Source: Pseudomonas sp. ANT_H4
GTDB lineage: Bacteria; Pseudomonadota; Gammaproteobacteria; Pseudomonadales; Pseudomonadaceae
Length of the DNA: 64,000 nucleotides
Reading direction: 5' to 3'
NCBI RefSeq assembly: GCF_008369295.1
Contig: NZ_VOBG01000015.1
Coordinates: forward strand, 62,001 to 126,000
Made by a program: the position numbers and the translations under genes. How positions within the stretch are numbered: position 1 is the first letter of the stretch; every line of letters begins with the position of its first letter. Of the stretch, positions 50,960 through 60,383 are shown in pieces. The notes below the pieces were generated by a model. It worked only from the letters and a program-made list of their open reading frames with translations. It was not told the origin of the DNA and did no database searches.

Positions 50960-52212
50960 TTGCGCAACTCCATGTGTGGACGTTGCATGGGCAGCAGGCC
51001 TTGAGGACGCCAGATCATCATCAGCACCATCATGGCGCCGAACATCAACATGCGGTATTCACTGAACTCACGCATCATTTCCGGCAGCAGGATCATCACG
51101 ACGGCCGCCAGGATCACGCCCAACTGCGAGCCCATGCCACCCAGTACGACGATGGCGAGGATGATCGCCGACTCGATGAAGGTGAACGACTCCGGAGTCA
51201 CCAGGCCCTGACGAGCAGCAAAGAAGCTGCCGGCAAAACCGGCGAACGCGGCGCCTAGGGTGAAGGCCGAGAGCTTGATCACGGTAGGATTCAGACCCAG
51301 GGCACGGCAGGCGATTTCATCTTCACGCAGCGCTTCCCAGGCGCGCCCGATGGGCATGCGCAGCAGGCGGTTGATCACAAACAGCGCCAGCAGGGCCAGC
51401 AACAACGCAACCAGGTAAAGGAAGATCACCTTGTTGATGGAGTTGTATTCCAGGCCGAAGTATTCGTGGAAGGTCTGCATGCCCTCGGCAGCCTTGCGCT
51501 CAAACGTCAGGCCGAAGAAAGTCGGCTTGTCGATGTTGCTGATGCCGTTGGGGCCGCCAGTGAGGTCGGTCATGTTGCGCAGCAACAGACGGATGATTTC
51601 ACCGAAGCCTAGGGTCACGATGGCCAGATAGTCGCCCCGCAAGCGCAACACCGGGAAGCCCAGCAGGAAGCCGAAGGTGGCGGCCATCATCCCGGCGAGT
51701 GGCAGGCAGATCCAGAAGCCCCAGCCGAAATAGTGGGACATCAACGCGTAGCTGTAGGCGCCGACGGCATAGAAGCCGACATAACCTAGGTCCAGCAGGC
51801 CCGCCAGGCCTACCACGATGTTCAGGCCAAGGCCGAGCATCACGTAGATCAGGATCAGCGTGGCGATATCCACCGCGCCGCGAGAGCCGAAGAACGGCCA
51901 GACCAATGCCACCATCACCAGGCCGAGGATGATCCAGCGCTGAGTGCTTGGCAGGGTCAGGAAGTTGCTGGCCTTGGCCGGGATCAGCGGCATGTTGGGC
52001 GAGGATTTCCAGGCTGCGCTGATTTGCGCATGGAAAAATACCCGCACGAACATCAGCAGCGAGCACACGGCAATGGTCAGCAGCGTGGCAGTGCTGGTGT
52101 TATGAACTTCCAGGTTGATACCGACGATGGTCAGTTTCAAACCCAGAACCGGATAGGCCACGGCCCACACCAGCAAGGCGCTGAACAGCGCCGATTTAAG
52201 ATTGCGTGTCAT
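50956..52212 (-). CDS. braE: Branched-chain amino acid ABC transporter permease (LivM/BraE)
   Basis: A 418-residue inner-membrane permease of the LivM type with about 10 transmembrane helices. The extra N-terminal section (residues 1-110) is usual for the pseudomonad and enteric protein. Conserved parts are GLGLNIVVGLAGLLDLGYVGFYAVGAY and the ATPase-contacting loop GRAWEALREDEIACRALGLN. It overlaps braD and braF by 4 bases each. Confidence 0.94.
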   Translation of the reverse strand: MTRNLKSALFSALLVWAVAYPVLGLKLTIVGINLEVHNTSTATLLTIAVCSLLMFVRVFFHAQISAAWKSSPNMPLIPAKASNFLTLPSTQRWIILGLVMVALVWPFFGSRGAVDIATLILIYVMLGLGLNIVVGLAGLLDLGYVGFYAVGAYSYALMSHYFGWGFWICLPLAGMMAATFGFLLGFPVLRLRGDYLAIVTLGFGEIIRLLLRNMTDLTGGPNGISNIDKPTFFGLTFERKAAEGMQTFHEYFGLEYNSINKVIFLYLVALLLALLALFVINRLLRMPIGRAWEALREDEIACRALGLNPTVIKLSAFTLGAAFAGFAGSFFAARQGLVTPESFTFIESAIILAIVVLGGMGSQLGVILAAVVMILLPEMMREFSEYRMLMFGAMMVLMMIWRPQGLLPMQRPHMELRK

Positions 52213-53132
52213 ACCTTTTCAACCTCCGGACGGCCGAGGATGCCGGTTGGCCGGAACAGCAGCACCAGTACCAGCAAGCCGAATGCGACGACGTCCTTGT
52301 ATTGGTCGCCGAACACGTCGGCACCGAACGCTTCGGCCACACCCAGCACCAGCCCGCCGAGCATCGCGCCGGGGATACTGCCGATGCCACCGAGAACGGC
52401 AGCGGTGAAGGCCTTGAGTCCGACCAGGAAGCCGGCGTTGGGGTTGATTACGCCGTATTGCATGCTCAGCAGCACTGCCGCGACGGCGGCCAGCGCGGCA
52501 CCGATGACGAAGGTCAGGGCAATGATGTTGTTGGTGTTGATACCCAGCAGGTTGGCCATCTTGATGTCTTCGGCGCAGGCGCGGCAGGCGCGACCCAGGC
52601 GTGAACGGGAGATGAACAGGGTCAGGCCGAGCATGGCGATCAGAGTCACCACGAACACCACGATCTGCATGTAGGAAATCAGCACTTCATGTGCGCCACC
52701 TGGCCCGAAGGAGATGTTGCCGGGGATCAGGTTGGGGATGGATTTGTCCTTGGAGTCTTGCGCCAGCAGAACGGTGTTCTGCAGGAAAATCGACATGCCG
52801 ATGGCGGAGATCAGCGGGATAAGACGGTTACTGCCACGCAAGGGGCGATAAGCGATCCGTTCGATACTGTAGCCGTAGGCACTGCAGACGACGATGCTCG
52901 CGAGAAAGCCCACGGTCATTAAGAGCGGGACACTGTCGAGTCCCATCATGGTCAGCCCGGCGATGGCGATGAACGCCACGTAAGAGCCAATCATGTACAC
53001 CTCGCCGTGGGCGAAGTTGATCATTCCAATGATGCCGTAAACCATCGTATAGCCGATGGCGATCAGGGCATACGTGCTGCCAACGGTCAGGCCGTTAACC
53101 AACTGCTGGAAGAAGTGATAGATGTCAGGCAT
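52209..53132 (-). CDS. braD: Branched-chain amino acid ABC transporter permease (LivH/BraD)
   Basis: A 307-residue LivH-type permease, partner of BraE. Sequence marks are LVNGLTVGSTYALIAIGYTMVYGIIGMINFAHGEVYMIGSY at the N-terminus and the loop SRLGRACRACAEDIKMANLLGINT. It begins the permease-ATPase part of the operon, 232 bases after braC, with a hairpin between them. Confidence 0.94.
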   Translation of the reverse strand: MPDIYHFFQQLVNGLTVGSTYALIAIGYTMVYGIIGMINFAHGEVYMIGSYVAFIAIAGLTMMGLDSVPLLMTVGFLASIVVCSAYGYSIERIAYRPLRGSNRLIPLISAIGMSIFLQNTVLLAQDSKDKSIPNLIPGNISFGPGGAHEVLISYMQIVVFVVTLIAMLGLTLFISRSRLGRACRACAEDIKMANLLGINTNNIIALTFVIGAALAAVAAVLLSMQYGVINPNAGFLVGLKAFTAAVLGGIGSIPGAMLGGLVLGVAEAFGADVFGDQYKDVVAFGLLVLVLLFRPTGILGRPEVEKV

Positions 53133-53314
53133 TACAGCGCTCCTAAAAACCTGATACGCATTTCACTGGTGGAGTCATTTTCCCGCTCAAGCCCCGTAGA
53201 TCTGCATCCACTTCGAACATGAGGTTTGCCAGCGAACCGCTGATGACGGTTTTGAGATTTTCAGGTGGGGAGACTTGCGGATCACGCAAGCGCGGCCCAT
53301 TACATTCGTAAAAC

Positions 53315-53340
53315 AAAGCCCACGGCGCACCGTGGGCTTT
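53315..53340 (-). terminator. Attenuator between braC and braD
   Basis: AAAGCCCACGG and CCGTGGGCTTT form an 11-bp perfect stem with a 4-base loop. On the minus strand it is followed by tttgtttt. Lying 25 bases after the braC stop, it should lower expression of braDEFG relative to the binding protein. Confidence 0.85.
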
Positions 53341-53364
53341 GTTGGCAGTCAGTAATGAAGAACC

Positions 53365-54492
53365 TTACTGAGGGGAAGCTTCGGTTTTAGGTTTGCCGAA
53401 GTGCCACTCGTAAACCACAAACTTGAAGTCTTTCAGGTCGCCCTTGGCGTCGAAGCTCAGGTCGCCAGTCGGGGTCTTAAAGGTACCCGCGTGGATGGCT
53501 TCAGCCACTTTGGCCGAGTCTTCGCTCTTGGCTTCGGTGATTGCATCGGCGATCACTTTAACTGCGGAGTAGGACGGGAACACGAACGGACCGCTCGGAT
53601 CTTCCTTCTTGGCTTCGAACGCAGCCTTCAGGGCGACGTTGGCAGGGTCCTGGTCGAAGGATTTCGGCAGGGTCACCAGCAGGCCTTCGGAAGCGTCCTT
53701 GGCGATCTGCGAAATGGAGTCGTTACCCACGCCTTCCGGCCCCATGAACTTGGCTTTCAGGCCTTTTTCCTCGGATTGACGCAGGATCAGACCCAGCTCC
53801 GGGTGATAGCCGCCGTAGTAGACGAAGTCGACGTTGGCTTGCTTGAGCTTGGCGATCATCGAGGAGAAGTCCTTGTCGCCGGCATTGATGCCTTCGAACA
53901 CGGCAACTTTCACGCCTTTGCTTTCCAGGGTTTTCTTCACCGCGGTGGCGATGCCTTCACCGTACTGCTGCTTGTCGTGCAGTACCGCGACGATTTTCGG
54001 CTTCACGTGGTCGGCGATGTAGTTGCCGGCCGCAGGACCCTGGGCGCTGTCCAGGCCGATGGTGCGGAAGATCATCTTGTAGCCACGGGAGGTGATGTCC
54101 GGGCTGGTGGCGGCAGGGGTGATCATGATCACGCCTTCGTCTTCGTAGATGTCCGAAGCCGGTTGAGTGGAGCTGGAGCACAGGTGACCAACCACGAACT
54201 TGATGCCGTCGTTGACGACTTTGTTGGCCACAGCCACGGCTTGTTTCGGATCGCAGGCATCATCGTATTCAACGGCTTGAAGCTGCTTGCCGTTGACGCC
54301 GCCCTTGGCGTTGATTTGTTCAATGGCCATTTTTGCGCCGCTGAACTGCATGTCGCCGTACTGGGCTACCGGGCCGGTTTTAGGGCCGGCGATGCCAATC
54401 TTGATGGTGTCAGCTGCGAACGAATGGCTGGCAACCCCGGCCAGGACCATAGCGGCAAACAGTTTGGAAATCTGCTTAGTAGCCTTATTCAT
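53365..54492 (-). CDS. braC: Branched-chain amino acid-binding periplasmic protein
   Basis: A 375-residue family 4 binding protein for Leu, Ile and Val. The signal peptide is MNKATKQISKLFAAMVLAGVASHSFAAD (residues 1-27). The mature part starts TIKIGIAGPKTGPVAQYGD and continues with EYDDACDPKQAVAVANKVVN and VGHLCSSSTQPASDIYEDEGV. The Cys pair in DDACDP and GHLCSS matches the disulfide of LivJ/LivK-type proteins. It is the first gene of the bra operon, followed by an attenuator. A 16-bp palindrome lies 103 bases upstream. Confidence 0.94.
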   Translation of the reverse strand: MNKATKQISKLFAAMVLAGVASHSFAADTIKIGIAGPKTGPVAQYGDMQFSGAKMAIEQINAKGGVNGKQLQAVEYDDACDPKQAVAVANKVVNDGIKFVVGHLCSSSTQPASDIYEDEGVIMITPAATSPDITSRGYKMIFRTIGLDSAQGPAAGNYIADHVKPKIVAVLHDKQQYGEGIATAVKKTLESKGVKVAVFEGINAGDKDFSSMIAKLKQANVDFVYYGGYHPELGLILRQSEEKGLKAKFMGPEGVGNDSISQIAKDASEGLLVTLPKSFDQDPANVALKAAFEAKKEDPSGPFVFPSYSAVKVIADAITEAKSEDSAKVAEAIHAGTFKTPTGDLSFDAKGDLKDFKFVVYEWHFGKPKTEASPQ

Positions 54493-54833
54493 AGTGCTCC
54501 ACTCTTACTGTTGTATTTTTTATAGTTCTAGCGGCCTTGCGAGCTGCAGAACCGGATCAGATATCTCGGATATCCCCCCGGCAGCACCCTGGCAACTGTA
54601 CCGGTACAGTGTAGAGCGCCGGTTGATCGCTTGAAAAGCTGGCTGCTGGGGACAAATGCCGGGTATGTCGCTTAAATGAAAGAAAAAGACAGAATAGCGG
54701 CGGGGTAATGCCAGAGTTTCGGGCAATCCTTGGCTTTGCTGACACTTTCAATCGATGACTCATTTGCAACTGGGTTTTTCTGACCAAGGCACGACGGTAT
54801 GATTGCGCCGATTTTTTCCTCAGGTGAACTCCC
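54493..54833. other. Intergenic region between braC and the DUF2288 gene
   Basis: No gene is seen. It holds both divergent promoter regions and a perfect 16-bp palindrome, ACTGTACCGGTACAGT, at 54595-54610, a likely protein-binding site. Nothing else was recognised. Confidence 0.55.
54595..54610. promoter_or_regulatory. 16-bp perfect palindrome, likely operator
   Basis: ACTGTACCGGTACAGT is fully self-complementary. It lies 103 bases upstream of braC and 224 bases upstream of the DUF2288 gene. It is not a standard LexA box (spacing is 6, not 8). A dimeric regulator of the TetR or GntR/MocR type is possible; which one is unknown. Confidence 0.5.
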
Positions 54834-55157
54834 ATGACGCAAGAACCTAGCACCCTCTATGCCAAGCTGCTCGGCGAAACCGCCGAAATTTTCTGGAAGG
54901 AGCTTGAGCCGTTCTTTGCCAAGGGTGCCCTATTGTGGGTCGACGCCAGCCTGGATTTGATCGAGGCCGCCGAAGGGATGGCCGAAGATAATCACGAGAA
55001 AGTCGCTGCCTGGCTGGCCTCGGGGAGTCTTGGCGAAGTGTCTGCGACGCGGGCATTGGACCTCGTGGCGCGTGATCCAGGTGTATGGGCGGTGGTGGTT
55101 TCGCCGTGGATTTTGATCCAGGAAAGAGCATCGTCAAAAACTGACGCTCCAAAATAG
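54834..55157 (+). CDS. DUF2288-family protein
   Basis: A 107-residue cytosolic protein. YAKLLGETAEIFWKELEPFFAKGALLWVDASLDLIEAAEGMAEDN matches the DUF2288 family, small alpha/beta proteins of unknown function. ATG 54834 has CAGGTG about 9 bases upstream. It stands alone, divergent from braC, and as I recall a homologue neighbours braC in P. aeruginosa too. Confidence 0.85.
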   Translation: MTQEPSTLYAKLLGETAEIFWKELEPFFAKGALLWVDASLDLIEAAEGMAEDNHEKVAAWLASGSLGEVSATRALDLVARDPGVWAVVVSPWILIQERASSKTDAPK

Positions 55158-55352
55158 TGCGTGTTTTATTCGATAAGAAGTGTGTAGCGGAGTAACCGCA
55201 GGCGCGGTGATGGCATCTGGCCGTAGAGAAAGGTCACAGCCGAGGGTGACGTGCGCGTCATGGGAACAGTTTTATCGGTGGCGGAATGCCGGGGGAATTG
55301 TTTCTGGGTGTGGCAAGGGCGGTAGATATTTGAAAATTGAAAGACCGCTATA

Positions 55353-55428
55353 GCAGGCAAGCCAGCCCCCATATTTGATCGGAGTTCGTCATTACAACAC
55401 GGTCAAATATGGGGGCTGGCTTGCCTGC
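55353..55428. repeat. REPIN (paired REP sequences)
   Basis: Two 28-base arms (55353-55380 and 55401-55428) are inverse complements with a single mismatch and are separated by 20 bases. The core CAGGCAAGCCAGCCCCC is a common REP motif of P. fluorescens-group genomes. It lies between two convergent genes and could end both transcripts. Confidence 0.85.
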
Positions 55429-55445
55429 GATGAGTGCGGCGTGGT

Positions 55446-57623
55446 TTAGGCCGTCTTCCCCGTATGGTTATTCAAGGAAATAACCTTGGTCTTACCAATC
55501 CGGTGACGGTAAATCTCACGCAAGTACTTGATGGCCTTCTTCACGCAGTCCCGCGACAGACGAATGTCGTTGATCGAGACAAACTTGTCCTTGTCGTTGA
55601 TCAGCTCGCGGTACTTCTTCTCATACATCGGCTTGATCGCGTACCAGTTGGTATCGAGGATTTTCGCCGGGTTTTCGAATTCGTTGAGCAATTCGTCGAT
55701 ACGGTCCTCGTCGAAGTCCTCGTGGATGATGAAGTCGAGGATCGAGTTGTCGAGCGTGTCGTCGAAGCGATACGGATTACGCGCAAAGCAGCGTTTGATA
55801 AAGGCCACGATCAGCGTCAGGAAGTCGTCCGACAGGCACGGGCTCTTGGCGATCAGGGTGGTCAGTGAGAGGTTGGCCGACGCGCCGATCACCAGAGCAT
55901 AGCGCTTGAGGGTGGTGTTGGGAAACAGGCTGTTGAGATGGGTCTTGAGCCGATTCAGGTCCATATAGGACAGCTTGTAGTCCTTGGGCAACGAGACGAT
56001 CGAGACCACCGACGAGCAGTTCTTGAAGAAGTGCAGGTCGTGCAGGGCCGCCGCGTCATAGCCGGAGTTCTTGTACTGCTCAAGGGACGCCTTATAGCGC
56101 TTGGACTCGATGGGCAGCAGGCTGATGCCTTCGATGGCCTGGGTGACCTTGTTGAAGTGCGGCAGGTCGATGGAGCGGAAGAACAGGTCGTCGATGTTCA
56201 GGCGCTGAGGCTCTTTTTCGAACACCTTGAACTTGTCGCTCGAAGGCGTCGGGGTTTCCGGTACCACTGATTCGGCGTACGCAATGGCCACGGGGCCGGC
56301 CAGGCTCATAAACAGGTCGTTGGCATCCAGGCGAATGGTTTCGCCGATGTCGATACCGGCCCGACGGAAGTAGTTCTGGTCGTAGTCGGTGGTCACCGCC
56401 TGGGCGGTCAGGATATTGAAAATCTGCTGTGATATGTACTGGTTGGCGTGTTTTTCCATGGCATTGACATCAATGTTCTGGATGTTGCCATCGTCGCTTT
56501 CTTCGGCGTAACGCATGATGTCGTTGGAGATCAGCATCATCGCGTTCCACGGCCGAATGCGCCCCTTGACGCTGGCTTCGCTGCTGTCTTCGTTGTCGAA
56601 GTTGTAGGAAAAGTCCCATTCTTCAGACAGATATTTACACAGCAGCCGACCGGCGTTGATGTGCAGTGCCTCGGACATCTCACTGCGGTGATCGGAGATG
56701 TTCGGCAGTACGCAAATGCCGCTGGTGAAGATCGGTTCGAAGACGAAAGCGTGGCCGCTCTTGCTGTCATGCTCGTCGGCAGGCTTGGTGTCGAACGTCT
56801 TGTTCATGTACGAGTGTTGCTGGGCCAGGCCGAATTCCGAGGCCATGCCCGAACCGGTACCGCCGCCGGCGCTGAAGATCGAAAAGTACAGGCGCGACTG
56901 GTTGGCCTTGATGCCGCAGGAGTCGATCAGGTACGAGTGGATCATTTTCCAGTCGGGGCTGGAAAAACGCTGGGTATCCTTATTGAGGATGATCTTGGCC
57001 AGGTACTGGCCGAGGATCGGCGCGTTGCCGGCGCCACCGGCATGGACTTCCGAAAGGTCCATGATTTTCATCTTGCTGTAGTCGCGCAAAAAGCCGCTTT
57101 TCTCACCCTTGCGTGAGAAGCGAATACGCCCGGCGATGTCTTTGTCCAGGTCGCCGAGCATCACCAACGGCTCTACCAGGAATACCGGTTTACTGGCTTT
57201 GCCGGAACCCAGGCGCAAGTTGTTGCGAAGCCACTGGGCCGGGCTATAGCCCTTATTCACTGACTTGTCTTCAGTGCTGAACTCGTTCAAGTAAAACTTG
57301 CGGGCGTTGTACACCAGTTCCGCGACGTCCAGTGCAATGTTCGAACCGCAACGACCCAGGCCGATCAGGCAGACCGAAGGAAACTCCTGCTCACCGCGCA
57401 GCTCACTGTCACCTTCCAGATGGGGAGGGCGCGGGAACACCATGTCCCGCAGTCCATCGAGGTTGTCGAGGATACGGTCGGTGTTGGTTTCGGTGAAATA
57501 CAGGTATTGCTGAGTGGCCAGCGCACGTGAACTGCTCAATGACTTTGGACCTGAGGTTTTTTCCGCAGGAGCTGTCAGCGACACGTCGGATACCGCGGTG
57601 GCAGGATTATTTTTAGAAGTCAT
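55446..57623 (-). CDS. Large tubulin/FtsZ-superfamily-like protein of unknown function
   Basis: A 725-residue protein. The N-terminal 80 residues are low-complexity and charged. A tubulin/FtsZ-like GTPase domain then shows a first glycine loop (VCLIGLGRCGSNIALDV, residues 84-100), a second one (HAGGAGNAP, 194-202), and the tubulin signature loop SAGGGTGSGMA (251-261). These fit the T1, T3-like and T4 loops of tubulin-fold GTPases. I could not place a clear T7 catalytic loop. The C-terminal 450 residues have no match I know. There is no signal peptide or membrane helix. It is monocistronic, with 206 bases to the c-di-GMP gene upstream and a REPIN downstream. Nucleotide binding is inferred. Confidence 0.75.
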   Translation of the reverse strand: MTSKNNPATAVSDVSLTAPAEKTSGPKSLSSSRALATQQYLYFTETNTDRILDNLDGLRDMVFPRPPHLEGDSELRGEQEFPSVCLIGLGRCGSNIALDVAELVYNARKFYLNEFSTEDKSVNKGYSPAQWLRNNLRLGSGKASKPVFLVEPLVMLGDLDKDIAGRIRFSRKGEKSGFLRDYSKMKIMDLSEVHAGGAGNAPILGQYLAKIILNKDTQRFSSPDWKMIHSYLIDSCGIKANQSRLYFSIFSAGGGTGSGMASEFGLAQQHSYMNKTFDTKPADEHDSKSGHAFVFEPIFTSGICVLPNISDHRSEMSEALHINAGRLLCKYLSEEWDFSYNFDNEDSSEASVKGRIRPWNAMMLISNDIMRYAEESDDGNIQNIDVNAMEKHANQYISQQIFNILTAQAVTTDYDQNYFRRAGIDIGETIRLDANDLFMSLAGPVAIAYAESVVPETPTPSSDKFKVFEKEPQRLNIDDLFFRSIDLPHFNKVTQAIEGISLLPIESKRYKASLEQYKNSGYDAAALHDLHFFKNCSSVVSIVSLPKDYKLSYMDLNRLKTHLNSLFPNTTLKRYALVIGASANLSLTTLIAKSPCLSDDFLTLIVAFIKRCFARNPYRFDDTLDNSILDFIIHEDFDEDRIDELLNEFENPAKILDTNWYAIKPMYEKKYRELINDKDKFVSINDIRLSRDCVKKAIKYLREIYRHRIGKTKVISLNNHTGKTA

Positions 57624-57829
57624 TGTGCGCCATTATGCCTGGACGGATGGCTGACAAATATCAAAGAGCCATCACTGAGTGAGAGTTCGCGACTTTACCG
57701 CGCGTCACGGGCCGGAGCGATAGGGTTTAACCTTAGATTCTCTAGGGGGAACTCGCGCCGGACTCTCATGGATCGGCCGTTGGTCGGACTTCTTTAATCA
57801 AATGATGGCGATTTGCCAAATGGCGGATA

Positions 57830-60094
57830 TCAGCGGATCGGCCTCACAACCGAGGGCGGCCCTGCACATCCCGAAGCAGGAGCCTTCGGTACCGAGGCTT
57901 CTTTTCCGCCCATCAGACTCAGTGAGTTGAGCAGGTTGCGTTGATCAAGACCGGCGATCACTGCGGCTATTTCACTGGCCGGCACTGCCGCGCTGAGCAG
58001 GTAGCCCTGAACGAAATCACAGCCGTGCTGGGTCAATACTTCCAACTGTTGCAGGGTTTCGACCCCTTCGGTGATCACTTGCAGATGCAGAGTGTGGGCC
58101 ATGCCTATGATCGCCTGGACGATTTCCACGTCCGCATTGGATTTTGGGATGTCCTGAATAAACGAACGATCGATTTTCAAGGTATTGAGGGGCAAGCGTT
58201 TCAGGTAGGCGAGGGATGAATAGCCGGTGCCGAAGTCGTCGATGGACAGCGAGACCCCCAGCGCGCGGATTTGCCGCAGGAGCACCAGGGTGCTGCTGAT
58301 GTTGCCCATCAGCGCATTCTCGGTCACTTCCAGCTCAAGGCGATTGGCGGCAATGCCGCTGCTGCGCAGGGCACTTTCGATTTCATCCGCCAGCTCTTCA
58401 CGGGCCAGGTTCAGTGCTGAACAGTTCACCGCCATCGTCAAGTAGGGGTAGCCCTTTTCAGACAGCAAGCTCAAGTCGGCACAGGCCTGGCGCAACACCC
58501 AGTTGTCCAGTTCGGCAATCAGCCCGTTGTTTTCGGCAATGCTGATAAACCGCTCGGGAGGCAGCAGGCCATGTTGCGGATGTTGCCAGCGCACCAGGGC
58601 TTCGAGCCGAGTGACCTGGCCTTTTTGCAGGTCAAGAATGGGCTGGTAATACAGCGCCAGTTCGTTGCTGTTACGCAGGGCGTTGCGCAACTCTTCTTCC
58701 AGTTGCAGTTCAAGAAAGGCCCGGGTTTTCAGGTTGGAACTGAAAAAGTTCAGGCTGTTACGGCCTGCGTCCTTGGATTGGTAAAGCGCCAGGTCGGCGG
58801 TTTTCAGCAGCTCCTCGCTGGTTGCGCCGTCGTCGGGGAAGATGCTGATGCCAATACTGGTGGTCATGACCATGCGCCGCCCGGCCAGCTCGATGGGCTC
58901 TTTCATTTTCTGCATGATGCGCTGGGCCATATGCCGTGCTTCGTCGCGATGGTGAATGCTGATGAGGATGCAGAATTCGTCACCGCCGAAACGGGCGACC
59001 ACATCGTTGTGGCTGCGCACCGAGCTTTTGATATGGCTGGCCAGCACGGTAAGCAATTGATCGCCGGCGTCATGGCCGAGGCTGTCGTTGATGCGCTTGA
59101 AGTGATCTATATCCAGGAAAATCACCGCCAACATGCCTTCGTCCATGGTTTTTTCCGCCAGTTTCTCTGCGAAAATCTGGTTGAAACCACGGCGATTGAG
59201 CAGGCTGGTCAAGGCGTCGTAATGGGCTACTTTCTGCAGGGACACCCGTGCCTGGTCCAGTTCGCTGAGCAATGCATTGACTCGGCGCAGGTCGCGTTCC
59301 TTCTGTTCCAGTTTCTTGTCCGCCAGAGCGGCGCTGATGCTGCTGCCCACCACCAGCAGTGTGATGACGGCGACCGACAGGCCCAACTGCATCGGGTTAT
59401 TGTCGATGGGCAGCGACGGTGTAACGCCCGTGGGTACCAGCAACTGCATGGCGGCCATGGCCGTGAAATGCATGCTGATAATGCCCACCCCGAGCACCAG
59501 GCTGGCGCCATATTTAAGCAGTTGGTGAAACCTCCCGCTGCTGTTACGCAGGTAATGGGACAACAACAATGCTGCGAGGCTGGTGCTGATGGCGACCATC
59601 ACTGATAACACAAACAGTCCAGACTGAAAGTACACCTGTGCGTCAGAGCGCATCGCCGATATGCCGACGTAATGCATCAAGGCAATGCCCAGCCCCATCC
59701 ACACGGACGCCCGCAGGTACTGGCGAAAATGCAGTTGCGCATGACTGAGGGTTTGCATGGCGAACAACGAGGCGATCATTGCGATCAGCAACGAGGCAAA
59801 GGTCATGATCAATTCGTAATGAATGGTGATCGGTGCCTGGAAGGCCAGCATGCTGATGAAGTGGGTCGACCAGATTCCCCCCGCCAGGCAGCTGGCACCG
59901 ACCCAACGCCAGCGTCGCTGGGACAGGGGATTGTCGACGTGGCCGACGCGTTCGGCCATGTCCAGGGTGCCGAAGCTCGCCGCGCAGGCGACCAGGTAAG
60001 CCAGTAGCACCAGAAAGGGGTTATGACTGCAATTGAGTAATAAACGCCCGTTCTCTGGAAGGTCGGTAAAAAAATGCAAACCAAGCCATTCCAT
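57830..60094 (-). CDS. MHYT-GGDEF-EAL c-di-GMP signalling protein
   Basis: A 754-residue inner-membrane protein from ATG 60094 (MEWLGLHFFTDLPENG); the extra 27 upstream codons are not family-like. The N-terminal MHYT sensor (about 20-240) has seven helices with ISTHFISM, LMHYVG and SMHFTAMAA. The GGDEF domain (about 300-460) has an intact RFGGDEF but SHND where the RxxD inhibitory site should be. The EAL domain (about 470-720) has LEALVRW, ENALMGN and DDFGTGYSS. Diguanylate cyclase and phosphodiesterase motifs both look intact. Homologues (NbdA/MucR-like) sense gases through metal-bound MHYT residues. Confidence 0.92.
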   Translation of the reverse strand: MEWLGLHFFTDLPENGRLLLNCSHNPFLVLLAYLVACAASFGTLDMAERVGHVDNPLSQRRWRWVGASCLAGGIWSTHFISMLAFQAPITIHYELIMTFASLLIAMIASLFAMQTLSHAQLHFRQYLRASVWMGLGIALMHYVGISAMRSDAQVYFQSGLFVLSVMVAISTSLAALLLSHYLRNSSGRFHQLLKYGASLVLGVGIISMHFTAMAAMQLLVPTGVTPSLPIDNNPMQLGLSVAVITLLVVGSSISAALADKKLEQKERDLRRVNALLSELDQARVSLQKVAHYDALTSLLNRRGFNQIFAEKLAEKTMDEGMLAVIFLDIDHFKRINDSLGHDAGDQLLTVLASHIKSSVRSHNDVVARFGGDEFCILISIHHRDEARHMAQRIMQKMKEPIELAGRRMVMTTSIGISIFPDDGATSEELLKTADLALYQSKDAGRNSLNFFSSNLKTRAFLELQLEEELRNALRNSNELALYYQPILDLQKGQVTRLEALVRWQHPQHGLLPPERFISIAENNGLIAELDNWVLRQACADLSLLSEKGYPYLTMAVNCSALNLAREELADEIESALRSSGIAANRLELEVTENALMGNISSTLVLLRQIRALGVSLSIDDFGTGYSSLAYLKRLPLNTLKIDRSFIQDIPKSNADVEIVQAIIGMAHTLHLQVITEGVETLQQLEVLTQHGCDFVQGYLLSAAVPASEIAAVIAGLDQRNLLNSLSLMGGKEASVPKAPASGCAGPPSVVRPIR

Positions 60095-60383
60095 AGCATG
60101 TCCCGTCACAGAGTCGTTGCCTGACAATGAACTTGAGTATAGAGAGAGTGGGAGGGTTGCAAGGCGTAATGGCAAAATGATACTGATCTTTTTGCGATGA
60201 GTTTATAAGCAACTAGAACCAAATGAATGGGATGACGTGAGGCGCTCGGGACGGTAGCCCCATGGAGTGATATCAGACTTACGAATCATTACAGACAATC
60301 CCGGCGAGGCTGACTAGATTGCAGGTTCCGGGCTCAGGATGCGTCTGGCATCGCAGCTCATATAACAATAAAGAGACGGACCC

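Noticed and set aside
49535..51004. Long + strand open frame across braG and braF
   Set aside because: Antisense shadow of two clear ABC ATPases; His/Val/Gln-rich translation without motifs.
53401..54525. 374-codon + strand frame opposite braC
   Set aside because: Antisense shadow of a well-defined binding protein.
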